A stretch of DNA of 64,000 bases from Ailanthus altissimus. Lineage: Eukaryota; Streptophyta; Magnoliopsida; Sapindales; Simaroubaceae. The position numbers and the translations under genes were made by a program. Below are positions 44,970 to 58,264 of this stretch, one piece after another (the stretch's first letter is position 1; each line of letters begins with the position of its first letter). The notes under the pieces were generated by a model, which did not search any database, was not told the origin of the DNA, and saw nothing but the letters and a program-made list of their open reading frames with translations. The stretch spans positions 9,617,501-9,681,500 of the forward strand of contig OX327703.1 in assembly GCA_946807835.1 (NCBI GenBank), given 5' to 3'.

Positions 44970-46391
44970 TGATGTCTAATTTAATGACCTAGCACAAGTG
45001 CACACTTTTGGTATCAAGTAATATAGGACTAAGTCCAGATTATTGATCCCACAAAGACTATTGTTTTTATTTTCTTCAATCGAATACTAAAATTACTCTA
45101 CTTTATCTTTATCATTAACTTCAAGAATGGAGTTTAACTAACTAAATTATTGCTATTAAACTGAACCAAATTAAAATATTGCAAATACTTAGAGATAGAA
45201 TTCACTAAATTGATAAGAAATCTAGGGTATCGACGCATCCCTTAGTAGTTCACTGAACCCTTTAACCCCTTAGTTATTTCCCTTTTTATCAATTGATTGG
45301 CTAGACACTAATTTCATCATAAGCTTCTGTCGACAATCAAATGATAATATCACACCCTAACAATTACCTATATGTCTATGGTAATCTGAATAAGATGCAA
45401 CTCATTAAGATTAAGTCTAATCAAATCATATATGCCACCTAGGTATATGTCTATCCTAGATGGAACTCATAGATGTTACCCTATGATCATGTATCAATCT
45501 ACCATAGGCTAAACACATGATTCCTTCCGTCAAAGTTATCATGGTTCCTAAACAATCAAAATAGTGATCAAGTATAATGAAAGCATTAAGCATAGATAGA
45601 TTGAATCAATTAAGGGATAAAAGTTCATAACTAAGAGTTTAAAAGAATCAATTATATACTAGGTTCAATAACGTCTAACCCTAGATAAAAAACAATTAGC
45701 TCATGTTCAATACAAGAATATCAAAGCAAAAGTATAAAAATATAATGAATGAAATCATCTCTTAAAAGTAAGAAATAAAATAAAACAAGTGATGCCCTGA
45801 GTTGTTCTTCTTCATCTTGTCTTGATTGCTCAAGAGTTGATTCCCTAATCTTCAATCTTCAATAACTTCACTTTGATCTCTTAGCTTGAATGTGTGTTTG
45901 TTGTTTGTGTTATTCTCCTTGCTAAGTCTCTCTATTTTTACCTCAAATGAGTGTTTTTGTTGCTATGAGAAACCCTAGGCATAAGGAGCTTCGAATCCCC
46001 CTTCAATAGACAAGTTTAGAAGGGTATTTAAACATCGGTACGGGCGCCGCGGCACTGGGGCTTGGCACCGTGGCGCCGTGGCACCGGGCACGCGCACAGG
46101 TCTATCAAAATGTCGACGAGCACCACGGCGCTGGGTGCTGAGCGCAGCGGCGATCACTCGCTGTTCTGGGCGTTGCGGCGCCCAGCCACCTACTGTTGTG
46201 CTACTTTCGTATTTTGAGCATAACTTCTTCGTTTACGTCCGATTTGCCTCTCGTTTGTTCCTATGCATCACATTTTCTATTGTACATCTTTTTATGATCA
46301 GAAAACACAATTAAATAGTCAAATACCTATGATCGGGAGCAAAATACAAAAGTTAAGTACAAATCTTACTAGTGCTTTTATGCCCCTATCA
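44970..46391 (-). mobile_element. Solo Athila-like LTR, TSD CAGTG
   Basis: 1422 bases, from TGATGTCTAATTTAATGACC to TATGCCCCTATCA, flanked by CAGTG at 44965-44969 and 46392-46396. The cassette at about 46035-46190 is rich in GGCGCCGTGGCACC-type words; open frames there are composition effects. The TATA side lies left of the cassette near 46025, as expected for minus orientation. Confidence 0.92.
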
Positions 46392-47085
46392 CAGTGATAA
46401 AAGAGTTATCGGTCTGGCTTATAAACCAGGATTAATTTTTCTATATTGGTAACCATAATAAGAGCCCTACTGGTGGGGATTAATTGTGGTTACATAGAAA
46501 AAGTAATTAATTGATAATCATTTTCCCTAGGAGAATGGAGACCAAGTATATAAAAATCTATTTTAATCAGATTGAAGAATATTACATTATGAGATAATAT
46601 TTTATTCTGATCCGTCTTGTCAATATGGTGTTAGATGAGTCACGTCGGCTTTTTTCTATTATTGCTATAGCGTGAGGGACTTAGTCGGTTGGGCTTGGAT
46701 TGTACCAGTTAAACATGAGATGAGGCAAATGTATGCAAAAGTATTGCCTAATATTGCTACAGCATGAGGGTAGTATTGGTAGCATATATTTGATCATTGA
46801 CAAGTTAATTTGGAATGCACTTACCCAATATTGCTACAACGCAAGGATAAGGTGTATTTAGCATCAAGTGGTAAGAGTTGCATGAGATGCAATTGACAAA
46901 TATTGTCTACCTATTGGGTTTGCAAAGGCTAATATTGCTATAGCGTGAGGCTCGAGTAAATTTTAATGGGATCTACATCTTGCTGTATAGTTTAAAAGAG
47001 TTTAAACTATCATCTTCTTGTTTGAGAGATTATCGAGATTATGTAAAGTATCGAACCTTAAAGGCCTATAAGGGATGAGATCCCA
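46392..47085 (+). mobile_element. Copia leader, second part, with spaced motifs
   Basis: It matches 23436-24010. Self-complementary block at 46465-46478; leader motifs at 46658-46677, 46750-46769, 46827-46846 and 46931-46950, with the same offsets as in the 23 kb copy. Confidence 0.75.
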
Positions 47086-47220
47086 GGTTTGATATTGGTT
47101 GAGGGCGTAGGTTACTTGAGAATTATGTGTGGGGACGCCAGTGGCTCTGAGGTGTCATCCAACTGTTGGACCACGGTGTTGGTGAGTCCCACACACTCTT
47201 ACAAAATTTTTACCAGTTGT
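47086..47220. other. Short less AT-rich filler at a deletion junction
   Basis: Sequence around GGGGACGCCAGTGGCTCTG matches neither the leader nor pol of the neighbouring copies. It replaces gag, protease, integrase and the first part of RT. Confidence 0.4.
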
Positions 47221-48526
47221 GATGTTAAAGTTGATTCATATTCTATTTGCTATTACTATATACTACGATTTTGAGATCTGACAGATGGATGTAAAGATAG
47301 CTTTCCTGAATGGAAATCTAGAGGAAGAGATTTACATAGAGCAGCCTGAAGGTTTTACACCCAACCTAATTTCTAATCTAATAAATAAACTGAAGAAATA
47401 TATTTATAGACTTAAGTAGGCTTCCCGAAGCTGGAATCTTCATTTTTGATGAAGTAATCAGAGGGTTTGGTTTTATAAAAAACGAAAAGGAAACGTGTGT
47501 GTACAAAAAGGTCAGTAGGAGCATGATTATCTTTCTTGTTCTTTATGTGGTAGACATACTCATTATCGAAAACGATATTGGCATGTTACAATCAGTCAAA
47601 ATTTATTTAAGTAAGAACTTCTCTATAAAAGATTTAGGAGAGGATTCCTATATACAGGGTATAAAGCTTTATAGAGAAAAAGCTAGGAGGTTGATAGGAC
47701 TCTCTCAATCTTCGTACATAGAAAATATTATTGAAAGGTATAACTTTGTTAACTATACGATAATTAATATACCTTTCAAACATGACATTCATCTTTCTAG
47801 GAGAATATCTCCTAAGACGGAAGATGAAAGAGTTAGAATGTCTAACATACCATAAGTATTAGCTATAGGTAGCATGATATATCCAATGTTGTGTACGAGA
47901 CATGACATCAGTATGGCTATAAATGTTGCGATCCAATATCAATCTAATCTAGGCAACGAGCATCGGATACCCATGAAACATATCCTAAAATACCTTAAGG
48001 GTACGAAAGGTAAGTTTCTAATTTATGGAGAACTGGACTTATAAGTGAGGGAATCCACTGATTCAGACTTCAGTCTAATTTGGATGATAGAAAGTCTACA
48101 TCTAGATATGTGTTTCTTCTCAATGGTGTCGTAGTTAGTTGGAAAAGTGTTAAAAAAGTATCTACAACTGATTCTACCACACATGCAGAATACATAACGG
48201 CTTCAGAAGCTGTAAAAGAAATGGTGTGGATACGCAAATTTGTTGCAAAGCGCGTAGTAGTCCTAAGTTTAGTGGATCTTATCTCGCTATTTTGTGACAA
48301 CAATGGGGCAATTGCTTAAGCAAAAAAGCCAATGGCACATCAAAAGTCTAAGCATGTCGAGAGAAAATACCACAAAATTAGAAAAATCTTGGTTAAAGGA
48401 GATGTAATAGTTTTTAGAGTAGATTCTATGAATACTATAGTAGAGTTGCTCACTAAGGCTTTAACTCCTAGGGTGTTTGCGAAATACACGGAGACGATGG
48501 GTATTAGATATCATCATAAATGGTCC
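47221..48526 (+). pseudogene. Copia RT and RNase H (best-preserved pol piece)
   Basis: RT: QMDVKIAFLNGNLEEEIYIE (about 47280-47339). The catalytic box reads YVVD at 47544-47555, so the first Asp of YVDD is Val and the enzyme would be dead. RNase H is open from 48080 to 48319 (DDRKSTSRYVFLLNG, TTDSTTHAEYITASEAVKEM, CDNNGAIA), then one stop, then HQKSKHVERKYHKIRKILVK and MNTIVELLTKALTPRVFAKY to MGIRYHHK near 48522. The C-terminal 160 residues keep all family blocks with a single stop. The lineage is not resolved. Confidence 0.88.
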
Positions 48527-50301
48527 TTGGAAATAGTTCTTGTATGCCATTTAAATTGTTGTATGAATGTTTAATTATTTAATACTTATACAATGAACAT
48601 TTTTTTATTCGTCAAGTATTATTATTATTTATATGGTAAGAAGCTTGTAACTTTTTAAACATTGTAGGTTTAAAAGAGTTTTGATCTAATCTAAAAGAGT
48701 TTGATAAATGTTAAAAGTTAGTAATTCTAAAGAGTTAGAACTTTTTTCTAAAACAGGGACAAAGACCCAAGAATATTTTAGTAATGACGCAGTTGCAAAG
48801 AGTTACAAATTTTGCTAAGAAATGTCATTGGCAATATGTTCTAAAAAACATCATTTCTGATCTATGGTTACTGACACGGGTTTATCCGTATTCCTTTTGG
48901 ATCAGTGTATATCCATATCTAAATTGTCCAGATGGTTAGTCTTAGCAGACCGTGAGCTTAGTAGAAGTTTATATGGGCATAGAGTTATTCAGTAAGGACT
49001 GGATACTGAACAAACTCACAAGGCCTCCAATAGAAATCCTATAAAGCCATTAATAGAGGGTCTTCTCAAGTTGAGTAGTATTTGTGATCCTTTAACCTAA
49101 CACTGGGTGTCACTGGGTATATTCCGATGTTCATGGAGTTTGGTGTGCGTAGATATGGAATCCGTTAGCTCATATAGGTGAGTTGAATATCTTGATACTC
49201 TGAGATTGTATTTTAGAAAGTCTTTTGGCCATAAGCGTAAACCCTAAAAAAGAGTTTCTGTAGGGTTAAATAATATCGTAAAAAGAGTTTGTTGATATTG
49301 CTTACAGAAATATGATTTGGAGATAAGTTCACAGTCAAGCATATAGAGATTTGACAATTATAATATTTCTCTACTCTTTTAGGATATTGATAATAAGGTA
49401 TTGTACGGATATGTTTAACCTTAGCTTGTATGGTTCAATGCGCCATTCTATAATATTCGTAACGTATGTGTGAGGCATTGTTCATAGACTTGTGAAAACA
49501 TTCTATAAGACAAATAGGTGTGAACCTAGAGGGTCTTATAATATGAAGTGTAGTTGTTAAGCACTGGGGTAGTGGGATAGGTCGTACAGAATGATCCGAG
49601 AAGGTTTCAAAAAGCAGGATACATTTTAGGAGCTATCTAAATAATAGGAAACATAGTTTGTAACTGTTACAAATAGGTTCTTATTGCATGAAAAAGCAAA
49701 TTGCACATACAGCATCCATACATGGCTATTTTTGTGTGACAAATTGTGGCATACATGGAGTTGCATATGACAAATGTCATCCATACAAAGTGTTTGTATT
49801 AATGAGTGACATTTGTCACTCATGCATGGCATTGCATGGCAACACATGCCTTAATGGTGGACATGTGACCAATTAAGGAGTCTTTCACTTCTTATAACAA
49901 ATGAGATGGTTTTTATTTGTTGTAGAATTGATTTGTGAAATAAAAACTTCATGCAAAATTTGAGAGAGAAAAATGTAACTTTCAAAATCTTGCATTTATA
50001 TCCCTAAAACACATTTATGCATTTAATGTTTAAACCAATTCAAGAGTTGAGTTGTTTGTTGAATGCTGTAGAAAATTAAGATTAAAAGCTACTATTCTCG
50101 CTACTCTAATTCCATCAGCTGTTAGAATCCAGAATTATTTAAGGGTGGATTTCATTACGAGCTTAACAAGCTTCAAAGATTAAATCTTCTTCAAATCATC
50201 TACAAGAGTATGTATACGATTCTTATACTATTTTTGTTCAGTATTAATGTGTATATGTTGTATGATTACAATTTATTTCGCTGCATAATGTATGTTGGAC
50301 T
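48527..50301 (+). mobile_element. S-like copia 3' LTR, main part
   Basis: It follows the pol C-terminus after a short spacer (start near TTGGAAATAGTTCTTG) and matches 37251-37912 and the S LTRs. At 49690-49870 it contains a palindrome-rich block, including a perfect hairpin at 49802-49823 (arms ATGAGTGAC and GTCACTCAT). It is interrupted at 50302 and ends at 52346. Confidence 0.7.
49802..49823. other. Perfect 9-bp hairpin in the LTR
   Basis: ATGAGTGAC, loop ATTT, GTCACTCAT, within a block of ATGACAAATGTCAT and TGCATGGCATTGCATGGC words. Confidence 0.85.
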
Positions 50302-52319
50302 TGTTGGGGATCTAATGTACGTGGGTGTATGCATGTGCAATTGTGTTTATTACCTAAAATACGCATCACATACGAATTTAACGCGGCAGAAGCATTAGAA
50401 TTATACAATAAACACAATAAGTAATATATTAATCATATTAATATATTAGAAAGGTTGAGAAATCATCTAAACGTGTAACGTTATACATGTATTTCCTCGG
50501 AGTCTGTATGGAGACCAACTTGGTGGGCTTGGTGAGATAGAATAGTAGCTCCATATCCAGCACTGGCTTAACTTTTAAACCCTTAAATTTATTTTGATAA
50601 ACAAAGCAACAATTGCTTTGTAAATTAAAACAACAACCAAAAGGAAAATGGAATAATGAAGCAATTTTTCCCAAAATTTCTTCTCTTCGGCACCTAATGA
50701 AGAAAATGAAACAATTTCATTTTCTTCATTCACCGAATTCTCTCTCACGACCACCAAAGAAGAAAAATGAAAACCATTTCTTTTTTGCTCTCTTCTCTCC
50801 CGTATATAACACGATTCACAAACAATATATATATCGCACTTATTAAAATAATAATATTATATAATAATATATTATAATAAGATATTTTGATTATTTAACA
50901 ATTAAATAATCAATATGTGAAATGACCATTTTGTCTCCTCATAAATACCAAGTTTACCCTCTAGTGGGTCCTACCAAATCCCACACTTGGATAAACTCAA
51001 TCGAGGATCCACAATGCGGTGCGTTTCATTATATAATTAGTGAATAATAATTATTGACTATTTGTTGCATTTAACACTTAAACATTGGCACGCATGTATT
51101 CTCGTGGTAGTGCTGGATATTATTGAATTAAATAATTTAATTCGGCACGCTGCCCCAGTGCACAATGAGTACACTCTATATCGTGGGACTTCCTACGTCC
51201 ATACCCGATTCGTCAACTGGAACTATTGCATGAGTCCGTGAACAATACCCCACACACACGTCACAGATATACAAATCAACTCGTTAAACTATGCAAGTTG
51301 AGGTTACAGTGCATATGTATAGTCCTTCTGTCATGATATCCTGGATGTGCTGAGGATATAGATTATCACTGTCAAATCCCCATGTGCTCATCCATGTCCT
51401 ATCTCCAGACTTGTATCTCACTAAACAATATGTGCAAACTCTTTTGCCATATTGTTCTACCCTGGTAGAAACTCTTTCTCGAGATTAATGCTTGTGACCA
51501 CAAGACTTTTTGAGATACAGTGTCAAAGCATCTGGATATCTAACTCCTTATGCGAGCTGACGAATCCCATATTTGTATACACTAGACTATATAAGCATCG
51601 AACCATACCCAACGACACCTAGCGGTCACACCATGAAAGGTGTGTGATATGCGTGGAACCAAAGTATGGTGGATCACTTATAAGCCTACCATGGCATTCA
51701 GGTTAAAGGACCACGTATACTACTCAACTTGAGAGGACCCTCCATTGATGGCTTACATAAGCTGTCTATTGGAGGCCCTCGTGAGTCTGTCCCATATTCA
51801 GTCCTAACTGGATACCCATATGTCAATACGAGCTCTAAGCTTACAGTCAGCTAGGAATAACCATCTATACCCTATAGGTACGACACATGCTGATCTATAT
51901 ATAAAGGTATCCACCGATAGACCCGCATCGGTAGAAATAAATAAGGAACAATTATTTGAGAACATACTTGCACAACTGACATTTCCTAGCACCTAATTGT
52001 AACTCTTGTAACTATGCAGTTACTAGTATATTCTCAGGTCTATGTCCCATTACAAACAAAATTCCAACTCTTGGATCTTCGCTGAGTATTATAACCAGCT
52101 AACATTTAGCATTTATATCTCTCAGCGTGGCTAACTATGAGTCCATTATCTAAAGTTTTTTAGATCTGATCTGAACTCCTTCAGATTATACAATGTCTGT
52201 AATGTTACATTGTATAATACCATATAAATGGGTAGTAGCGATTTAATGGGAACGTACACTTGTATAAATACATAAGTATATGTAAATTTAGGAATGGCAC
52301 GTAAGTACCAACCCTAACA
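50302..52319 (-). mobile_element. Solo R-family copia LTR, TSD GGACT/GGACA
   Basis: From TGTTGGGGATCTAATGTACG to AACCCTAACA, 2018 bases, the reverse complement of the 27455 LTR. The flanks GGACT (50297-50301) and GGACA (52320-52324) differ at one base. It lies near the end of the S-like 3' LTR. Confidence 0.88.
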
Positions 52320-52346
52320 GGACATGCATTTTGAAAATTTTCAACA
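52320..52346 (+). mobile_element. End of the S-like copia 3' LTR
   Basis: It ends GAAAATTTTCAACA, the same end as expected from 16744. Tat gag sequence starts directly after it. Confidence 0.6.
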
Positions 52347-52617
52347 TGTACATAATCACATGCATGTACCATAAAACACGTTTAATAGATTCATCAACTC
52401 TCTTGGTGCACACAAAAACATCAACAATTTATGGTTTAGGGAATTCTTTAAATCCCGCACTGGTCGTGCATACATGCGGTATGCCTTACTATCTTTTAGA
52501 TCTATCCTTTTTGGGAAGAGATGATTTCTAGAGTTTGTAAGAAGTATTTCCACAACGAAGAGCTAGTCACTATAATCCATCTTAATTAGATAAAATAAGG
52601 CTATATAGAGCTGTTAG
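52347..52617 (+). pseudogene. Tat-lineage gypsy gag, first segment
   Basis: Frames give RYALLSFRSI, then FPQRRASHYNPS-like and DKIRLYRAV, consistent with plant gypsy gag leading into the RYAKRYRDLTLAYCD segment across the LTR insertion. Weak alone; supported by continuity at 53860. Confidence 0.5.
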
Positions 52618-53859
52618 TGATGTATATAATTATAGCTAAGCGCAAGTGTACACTATCGTATCAAGTAATGTAAGATAAAGTCCAAGTATTATTCTCACAG
52701 GAACTTATTTAATCTGCTTCTTTTAATCAAGTACTAAAATTAATCCTATTTAAATTATATCCAGACGAACCTAAAGATAAATTTTATCTAATTAATCATA
52801 ATTCTACTAAATTAAACCTAATCTTGATAAAAAAGAATGCAAGGGTTAAGTTCACTAATCTAAAGGAATATAAGGTTTTGACTTATCCCCTAATATTTTA
52901 TTGAACTTATTAATCTCTTAATTAATCCTTCAATAACAAATTATTGGCTAGACTCTAATTTCGGTATATGCCTCTATTGATGGTCAAAACCCTAACAATT
53001 ACCTATATATCTATGGTAATCAAATAGTTTGAAATTCATTAAGTACAAGTCTAACCATGCCATACATAAAATCTAGGTATATGTTTATCCTACATAGAAC
53101 TCATAATTATCACCCTATGATCATGAAACTATCTTAGACTAAACACGTAAATTCCTATTTTGAGGTCATTAGGATTTCTTCATCAATCAATATATTGGCT
53201 AAATATAATGAAAGTATTAAGTACAAGATATATGCAAGTAAATAAAATCCAATTACATATTAGTTTTAAAAGTTTAACCTTAGATCAAAAGCGTTTAGTT
53301 CATAATGAATTTAAGAATATCAAGGTAAATAATTAAAGACATCATGAACAAGAACATAATAATAAGAGAAGAAAAGAAACTAAATAAGAACACACCCTGA
53401 GTTACTTCTCTCTTTCTCTCTCTCTTGATTGATGCACAAGTCTTAATCTTTAATACTCAATTCTTTGCTTTAATCTTTTGTTTTTGTGATGTATTTTTGT
53501 TTGCACTAGTTTGCCTCTGATATTCTCTACCTTTGGCTATGAAAAAAAAGGTGTTTTTATAGCCTTTCATAACCCTAAAAACATAAGGCTTCGAATCCAA
53601 GTCGTATTAGTAGTCTTGAGATAGGGTTTTTTTAGTTGCACAGGCATTGTAGTACTTAGACTTGAAAAATGTCTGGGTATGGAGACTGGCTGGGGGACAA
53701 GCACTAGGGCCGCTTTCTCCGAATCTCTGTTTTTCTCTGTTTCGCACCCAATTCTTCTAGTATCTTCAAAAATCTCAAATAAACAGCAAAATACTCATGG
53801 TTTAGAGCAAAATCTAAGTCCAAGATGATAAAAATAATAGTTTGTATATACTTTTATCA
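52618..53859 (-). mobile_element. Solo Athila-like LTR, TSD GTTAG/ATTAG
   Basis: 1242 bases, TGATGTATATAATTATAGC to TATACTTTTATCA. Flanks GTTAG (52613-52617) and ATTAG (53860-53864). The gag frame resumes across it. TATA in minus orientation near 53553-53561 and a weak, eroded cassette at about 53630-53760 (GGCTGGGGGACAAGCAC). Confidence 0.82.
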
Positions 53860-54500
53860 ATTAGTCAGGTATGCCAAGAGATATAGAGATCTAACATTAG
53901 CTTATTGCGATAAGAAGATAAGAGGATCTCGTGGAGATTTGTGTCAGCAACTTGCTAAATGAATTCTACACCCACTTTAAAAATGTGGGAATCATTTCAT
54001 TAAAAAAACTTGCGGAAGTTGGTAAGAGGACTACCTAATCAGTTAAAATCTTTGTATGAAGAAAATAGAGAAAGACAATAGAACATTACCATATGCTCTC
54101 TATACCATTCCAGTGAAGAGGAATTGAATGCTCTTTTAGATCAATGGACACTAGATGGGTTCATATGGCCTCTATTGTCTATACTAGATATTTAATCATC
54201 CTACTTTGCACTACAAACAGTGTCTAAGATTGATATGTATCAAGATCAAGGATGGGAACATAGAGTTTCATAACAAGCCATAGGCTATAGATCTTAACCA
54301 ACTCTTAAGGCATAGAAAATCAATCATAGTCAATTTACTAGAGTACAATAGAGATTACCAATCCTACAAAAAGAAATAGCATAAAATAAGTGGCTATAAC
54401 ATCCAAGAAGAAGAACTAGAAGCGAAAAGAGTAGTTATAAGACCCTGTCATAAAAGCCCTCTAGCGAAACCCCAAGTTTGAATCCCTATTCAACTAGTTG
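53860..54500 (+). pseudogene. Tat-lineage gag, C-terminal part
   Basis: AKRYRDLTLAYCD (53870-53910), SEEELNALLDQWTLDGFIW (54114-54170) and a degraded IKDGNIEF-type segment (about 54250). These are blocks I associate with Tat-type gag. Stops and frameshifts throughout. Confidence 0.7.
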
Positions 54501-55845
54501 AGGTTTAGGCCTGAAGTACGATAAGCCATCACAAAGCACTCAACATCTTAACATGGCATTGCCCACAATTAGTCATATAATAAATCAAGCCTACTTAGAA
54601 CTACCAATGTCATAGTCTTCAATAATAAAGATATGCAAACACAATACCATGTATCTCAAGGCCATTATTGAAGATGTACTAATAAAAAAGGCTCTAGTTA
54701 ACCCAAGAGCATCAATTAACATCATTTTCATTGCAATACTATATGTTACCAAAATCTCTGTAAACCACATTATGGGAAGAAAGATCTAGGTGTATGGCTT
54801 CAGCAAAATGGTCAAATACTTTGGATATATCATACAGCTAGACTTGAAAGTTAGGCAATTGCATGCCCCTACTCTATTTCACGTTATGAATATTACAATT
54901 GTATATAATACTTAGAAGGCCATGGCTAAACATATACTAACTAATGTTGTTGACTTTCCATAAGTACTTCAAAGGTTAAGCCATGAGAAAACAAATCAGG
55001 ATTGTTATCAAGCCCAACGGGAGGAAAGTTATCTTATAGACACATAATCTTATGAAAAGTTTACTAGTAGACCAGTCAACATATTAGTCGATCTTGTAGG
55101 AACACCATTACTAGAGGCTAAAAGCATGCCCTAAAACCTAGACTTATAGGATGCCATAAGTAAAAAAGGAAAAAGTAGTTCCTTGAAATGGCACATCTAA
55201 AGAAAACTAAGTCTTCTTCAAGAGAACCAAGCCAGAGAGTCTTTATTGTCAAAAGAAAGTACTCAATGGGCATGTCATCTACTACTTATGACTATTTTTG
55301 GGACCCAACATGCCTGGCTTCAGAGGATAAAATTCCTCCCACTTCAAAATGCATGCAAGACAATTTCTTGATAGTCATAGAAGAGTTAAAATATTTAATC
55401 TATGCATTGATTGTAAGGTACAAAAACCAGTACTTGTAAGCATCAAACTTTTAGTAGAAGAGGAAAGTTGCTTGTCAATCTGCTAAAATAGTACAATAAA
55501 GTATTTTTATAGGGCTACCTAGACATGTCTGGCTTAGACCCATAAATGGTTGACCATGCCATTATCGTACAACCTAAAGTCAAACTAGTCAAACAATCAC
55601 ACTGTAGCTCTTATCTACACTTAAAATGGAAAATAAATGAGGAAAGTAAGAAGCTCATAGCCATTGGTTTGAGAAACCTATCAAACATTCCATATGGCTA
55701 GCCAACATAGTGCCAGTAAAAAGAAAAATGGGCAGATATATAAATGCATTGATTTTCATGATCTTAATAAGGCTTGTCCAAAGATGAATTCCCATTTCTA
55801 AACATAAATATCCTTGTTGATGCCATTTCAATGCAGGGTGCAATG
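54501..55845 (+). pseudogene. Tat-lineage protease and RT N-terminal half
   Basis: Protease region: MYLKAIIEDVLIKKALVNPR (54649-54708), in which the expected D-S/T-G motif is lost, then GYIIQLDLKVRQLHAPTLFH (54823-54882). Linker, then DMPGLDP (about 55523), KKNGQIY-like, DFHDLNKACPKDEFPF (about 55754-55800) and LVDAIS before the LTR insertion. The DxTDLNKACPKD block is the RT signature of this lineage. The frame 55188-55439 has no recognised domain. Confidence 0.78.
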
Positions 55846-57221
55846 TGATGCGATATTTCTATATCTTATAACTAAGTGCAAGTATATACTATCGTATGCA
55901 AGTAACAAAGGGACTAATTAGTCGGATGTCGAACCTACAAGGATAATTTCTTCTTTTAAACCAATTACTAAACTTATATCTTCCTAATAATTATTCAGAA
56001 AAATAAAAATCTAAGAATGAATGCAGAAAATATAAAAACAAAAACACAATGCAAAGAAAATTAGATGACAGCAATGTAGAGAAAACCTAGTATTAATATT
56101 ATCCCTCAATATGTTTTTTAATGATTAATCTTCTAATATTTAATTCACTTAGTCTTTATTATTGATCAAGACATTAATGTATTCACAAGCCTCTTCCAAG
56201 GTCATGCAAGTATACCCTAATTTACCAAATACCCATATTCCTATGGTATTTGTAATAAACTAAGGTTCATTAAGATTAAGTCTTATTGATCATACATGCC
56301 AACTAGGTATATTCCTATCCTAAGTTGAAACTTGCATATGCAATATTGAATGTTACTCTACAATCATGCATCAAATTACCTAGGTCTAAATATATTGATT
56401 CCTTTTTCGAGTTTATCAACATATTACCAACTCATTCACCATATATTAGCCAGATATATTGAAGCATTAAACACAAGTAATTTAAATAATAAAGGACTAA
56501 GTTTATTAAATATTAAAAAATATGGCAATTAAGCGCACATATTGAGTTCAAATATTAACCCTAGAAAATAAATTAGTTCATAGCTACAGAAAAATTACAG
56601 CAATAAAAATAAAAATAAAACATGATACAATCAATCGCAAACCGATGTAGACGTCGAATTGCTCTTGATTGATGTTGCTCTGGATTCTTGGTGCTCTTGA
56701 ACTACTCTAAATTCTCTTTTTCTTGCTCTAGGTTCTTCTCTGGATGATTCTTGAAGGCTGGGATCGAGTGGCTTTTTATAGGGATTGATATGAGCTTGAA
56801 AATCTCAATTCTCGTCGAACTAGGACTCGCACTACCACTGGCGCGCTATGCAGTTGTCGCTGGGGCGACGCGTGAAAAAGGCTTCACCGCTGGCGCGGTG
56901 GGATAATGGCGGTGGTATATCGCGGGCACGGTGACTGTTTGGTGCTGGGGTGCCAGATGCGACTTCAATAGGTCATTTTTCTTATTTCGATCACTGTTCC
57001 AGTGCTGGGGCTATAATCCTCGTGGTGCTGGGGCGATGGACACATACTTTGAAAATTTTGCATTTTAGTCCCTATTTTTGCTCCTTTTGCATTCTTTCTT
57101 TAAATTTTGTTCAAGTCCGTTCAATTAACAATAAAGCACATAAATAGCCATCTATTCTCATAAAACAATAAAATATCAAAATAAAAGCATGAGAAAATAT
57201 ATGACAATTTTACCCTTATCA
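55846..57221 (-). mobile_element. Solo Athila-like LTR, TSD CAATG
   Basis: 1376 bases, TGATGCGATATTTCTATA to TTTTACCCTTATCA, flanked by CAATG at 55841-55845 and 57222-57226. Inverse of the 40024 LTR, with the same GC cassette at 56830-57060 in altered order and the same TATA (minus, at about 56775-56783). It cuts the RT between LVDAIS and FIDGF. Confidence 0.95.
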
Positions 57222-58264
57222 CAATGTAATTTATAGATGGTTTTAACTAGATCAAATACCTTTAAGAGATGCTAAAAATATTACCTTTCACAAAACCATA
57301 GGCAATTTCTACTACATTTTTATGCCATCCAGCCTTAAGAATGAAAGAGTAAGAGCCATGACTATTGTATTCCATAACATGATGCATTCAGAAGTGGAGG
57401 ACTATAAGGACGATTTGGTGGTCAAATCTACAACTCAGGCAAATCACTATATCATGTTGGAAAAATTATTCAAGCAATGTTGATTATACAACCTCAAAAT
57501 TAACCCTAAGAAGTTGCTTTTAGGGTCTCAGCAGGAAAGTTCCTTAGTTTCCTAGACCAAAAAGGCATCAACGTTGATCTAGTCAAGATCTATAGATTGT
57601 CTCAATGCCACTTCACACAACTTAATGGACTTCAAACACTTAATTAGCAAGCCTCCCTACATCCAAAGGTTTATTCCTTAGACTAGTTGCTTTGATATCT
57701 AGCTTCATTCCTTTGCTTATGAAGATTACTAAATATAAATTGGGAAATGAACTATAAGTAACTTCTTGAAAATCCAGCAAATAATTTTTGCACTACTCAT
57801 TCGGAGAGCTCTAAAGAAAGCCATGCGCTTTTATCTTACAGTCGCAACCAAAGCCATAAAAGCCCTATTGGAATAAAAAAAAAAGTAAAAGCATCTCAAT
57901 TATCTGGGGTTATGTCGAAGCATATCTAAATCACTCTCAAATACGCCTTTCAATAATTATGGCATTATTTATTTATTTTTTACACACCTTTTAACCTTAT
58001 GATAAGAAATCCTATTCAATACTTGCTACTTAGACCGATAATGTCTAGTAAGTTTACATGATGGCTTTTAATTATCATAGAATTTAACATAATTTATGTG
58101 GTTCCAAGTGCTTTCAAGGGCCAGGTTGTAATTGAAATAATTGCAACATTCACTGCAAACCATAGGGTTCATTTGTTAAAAGAAATACCAAGGGCTCTAC
58201 CTGAATAAGTGTGTGCCATAAACAAGGAAAAACATTATTAGAAGCTCTATATTAATGGTTTAAC
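57222..58264 (+). pseudogene. Tat-lineage RT C-terminal half and start of RNase H
   Basis: FIDGF (57233), FYYIFMPSSLKNERVRAMTI (57309-57368), then the catalytic box YKDD at 57403-57414 followed by LVVKS: the two Asp survive but the second position is Lys. LEKLFKQC, YNLKINPKK (57488-57515) and an F-L-F-L-D-Q-KGINVD-like stretch follow. RNase H opens at 58239 (KLYINGLT) and is cut by the next LTR. Confidence 0.82.

Noticed and set aside
46078..46314. 78-codon frame in a GC-rich patch
   Set aside because: Part of the LTR cassette; frame not kept in related LTRs.
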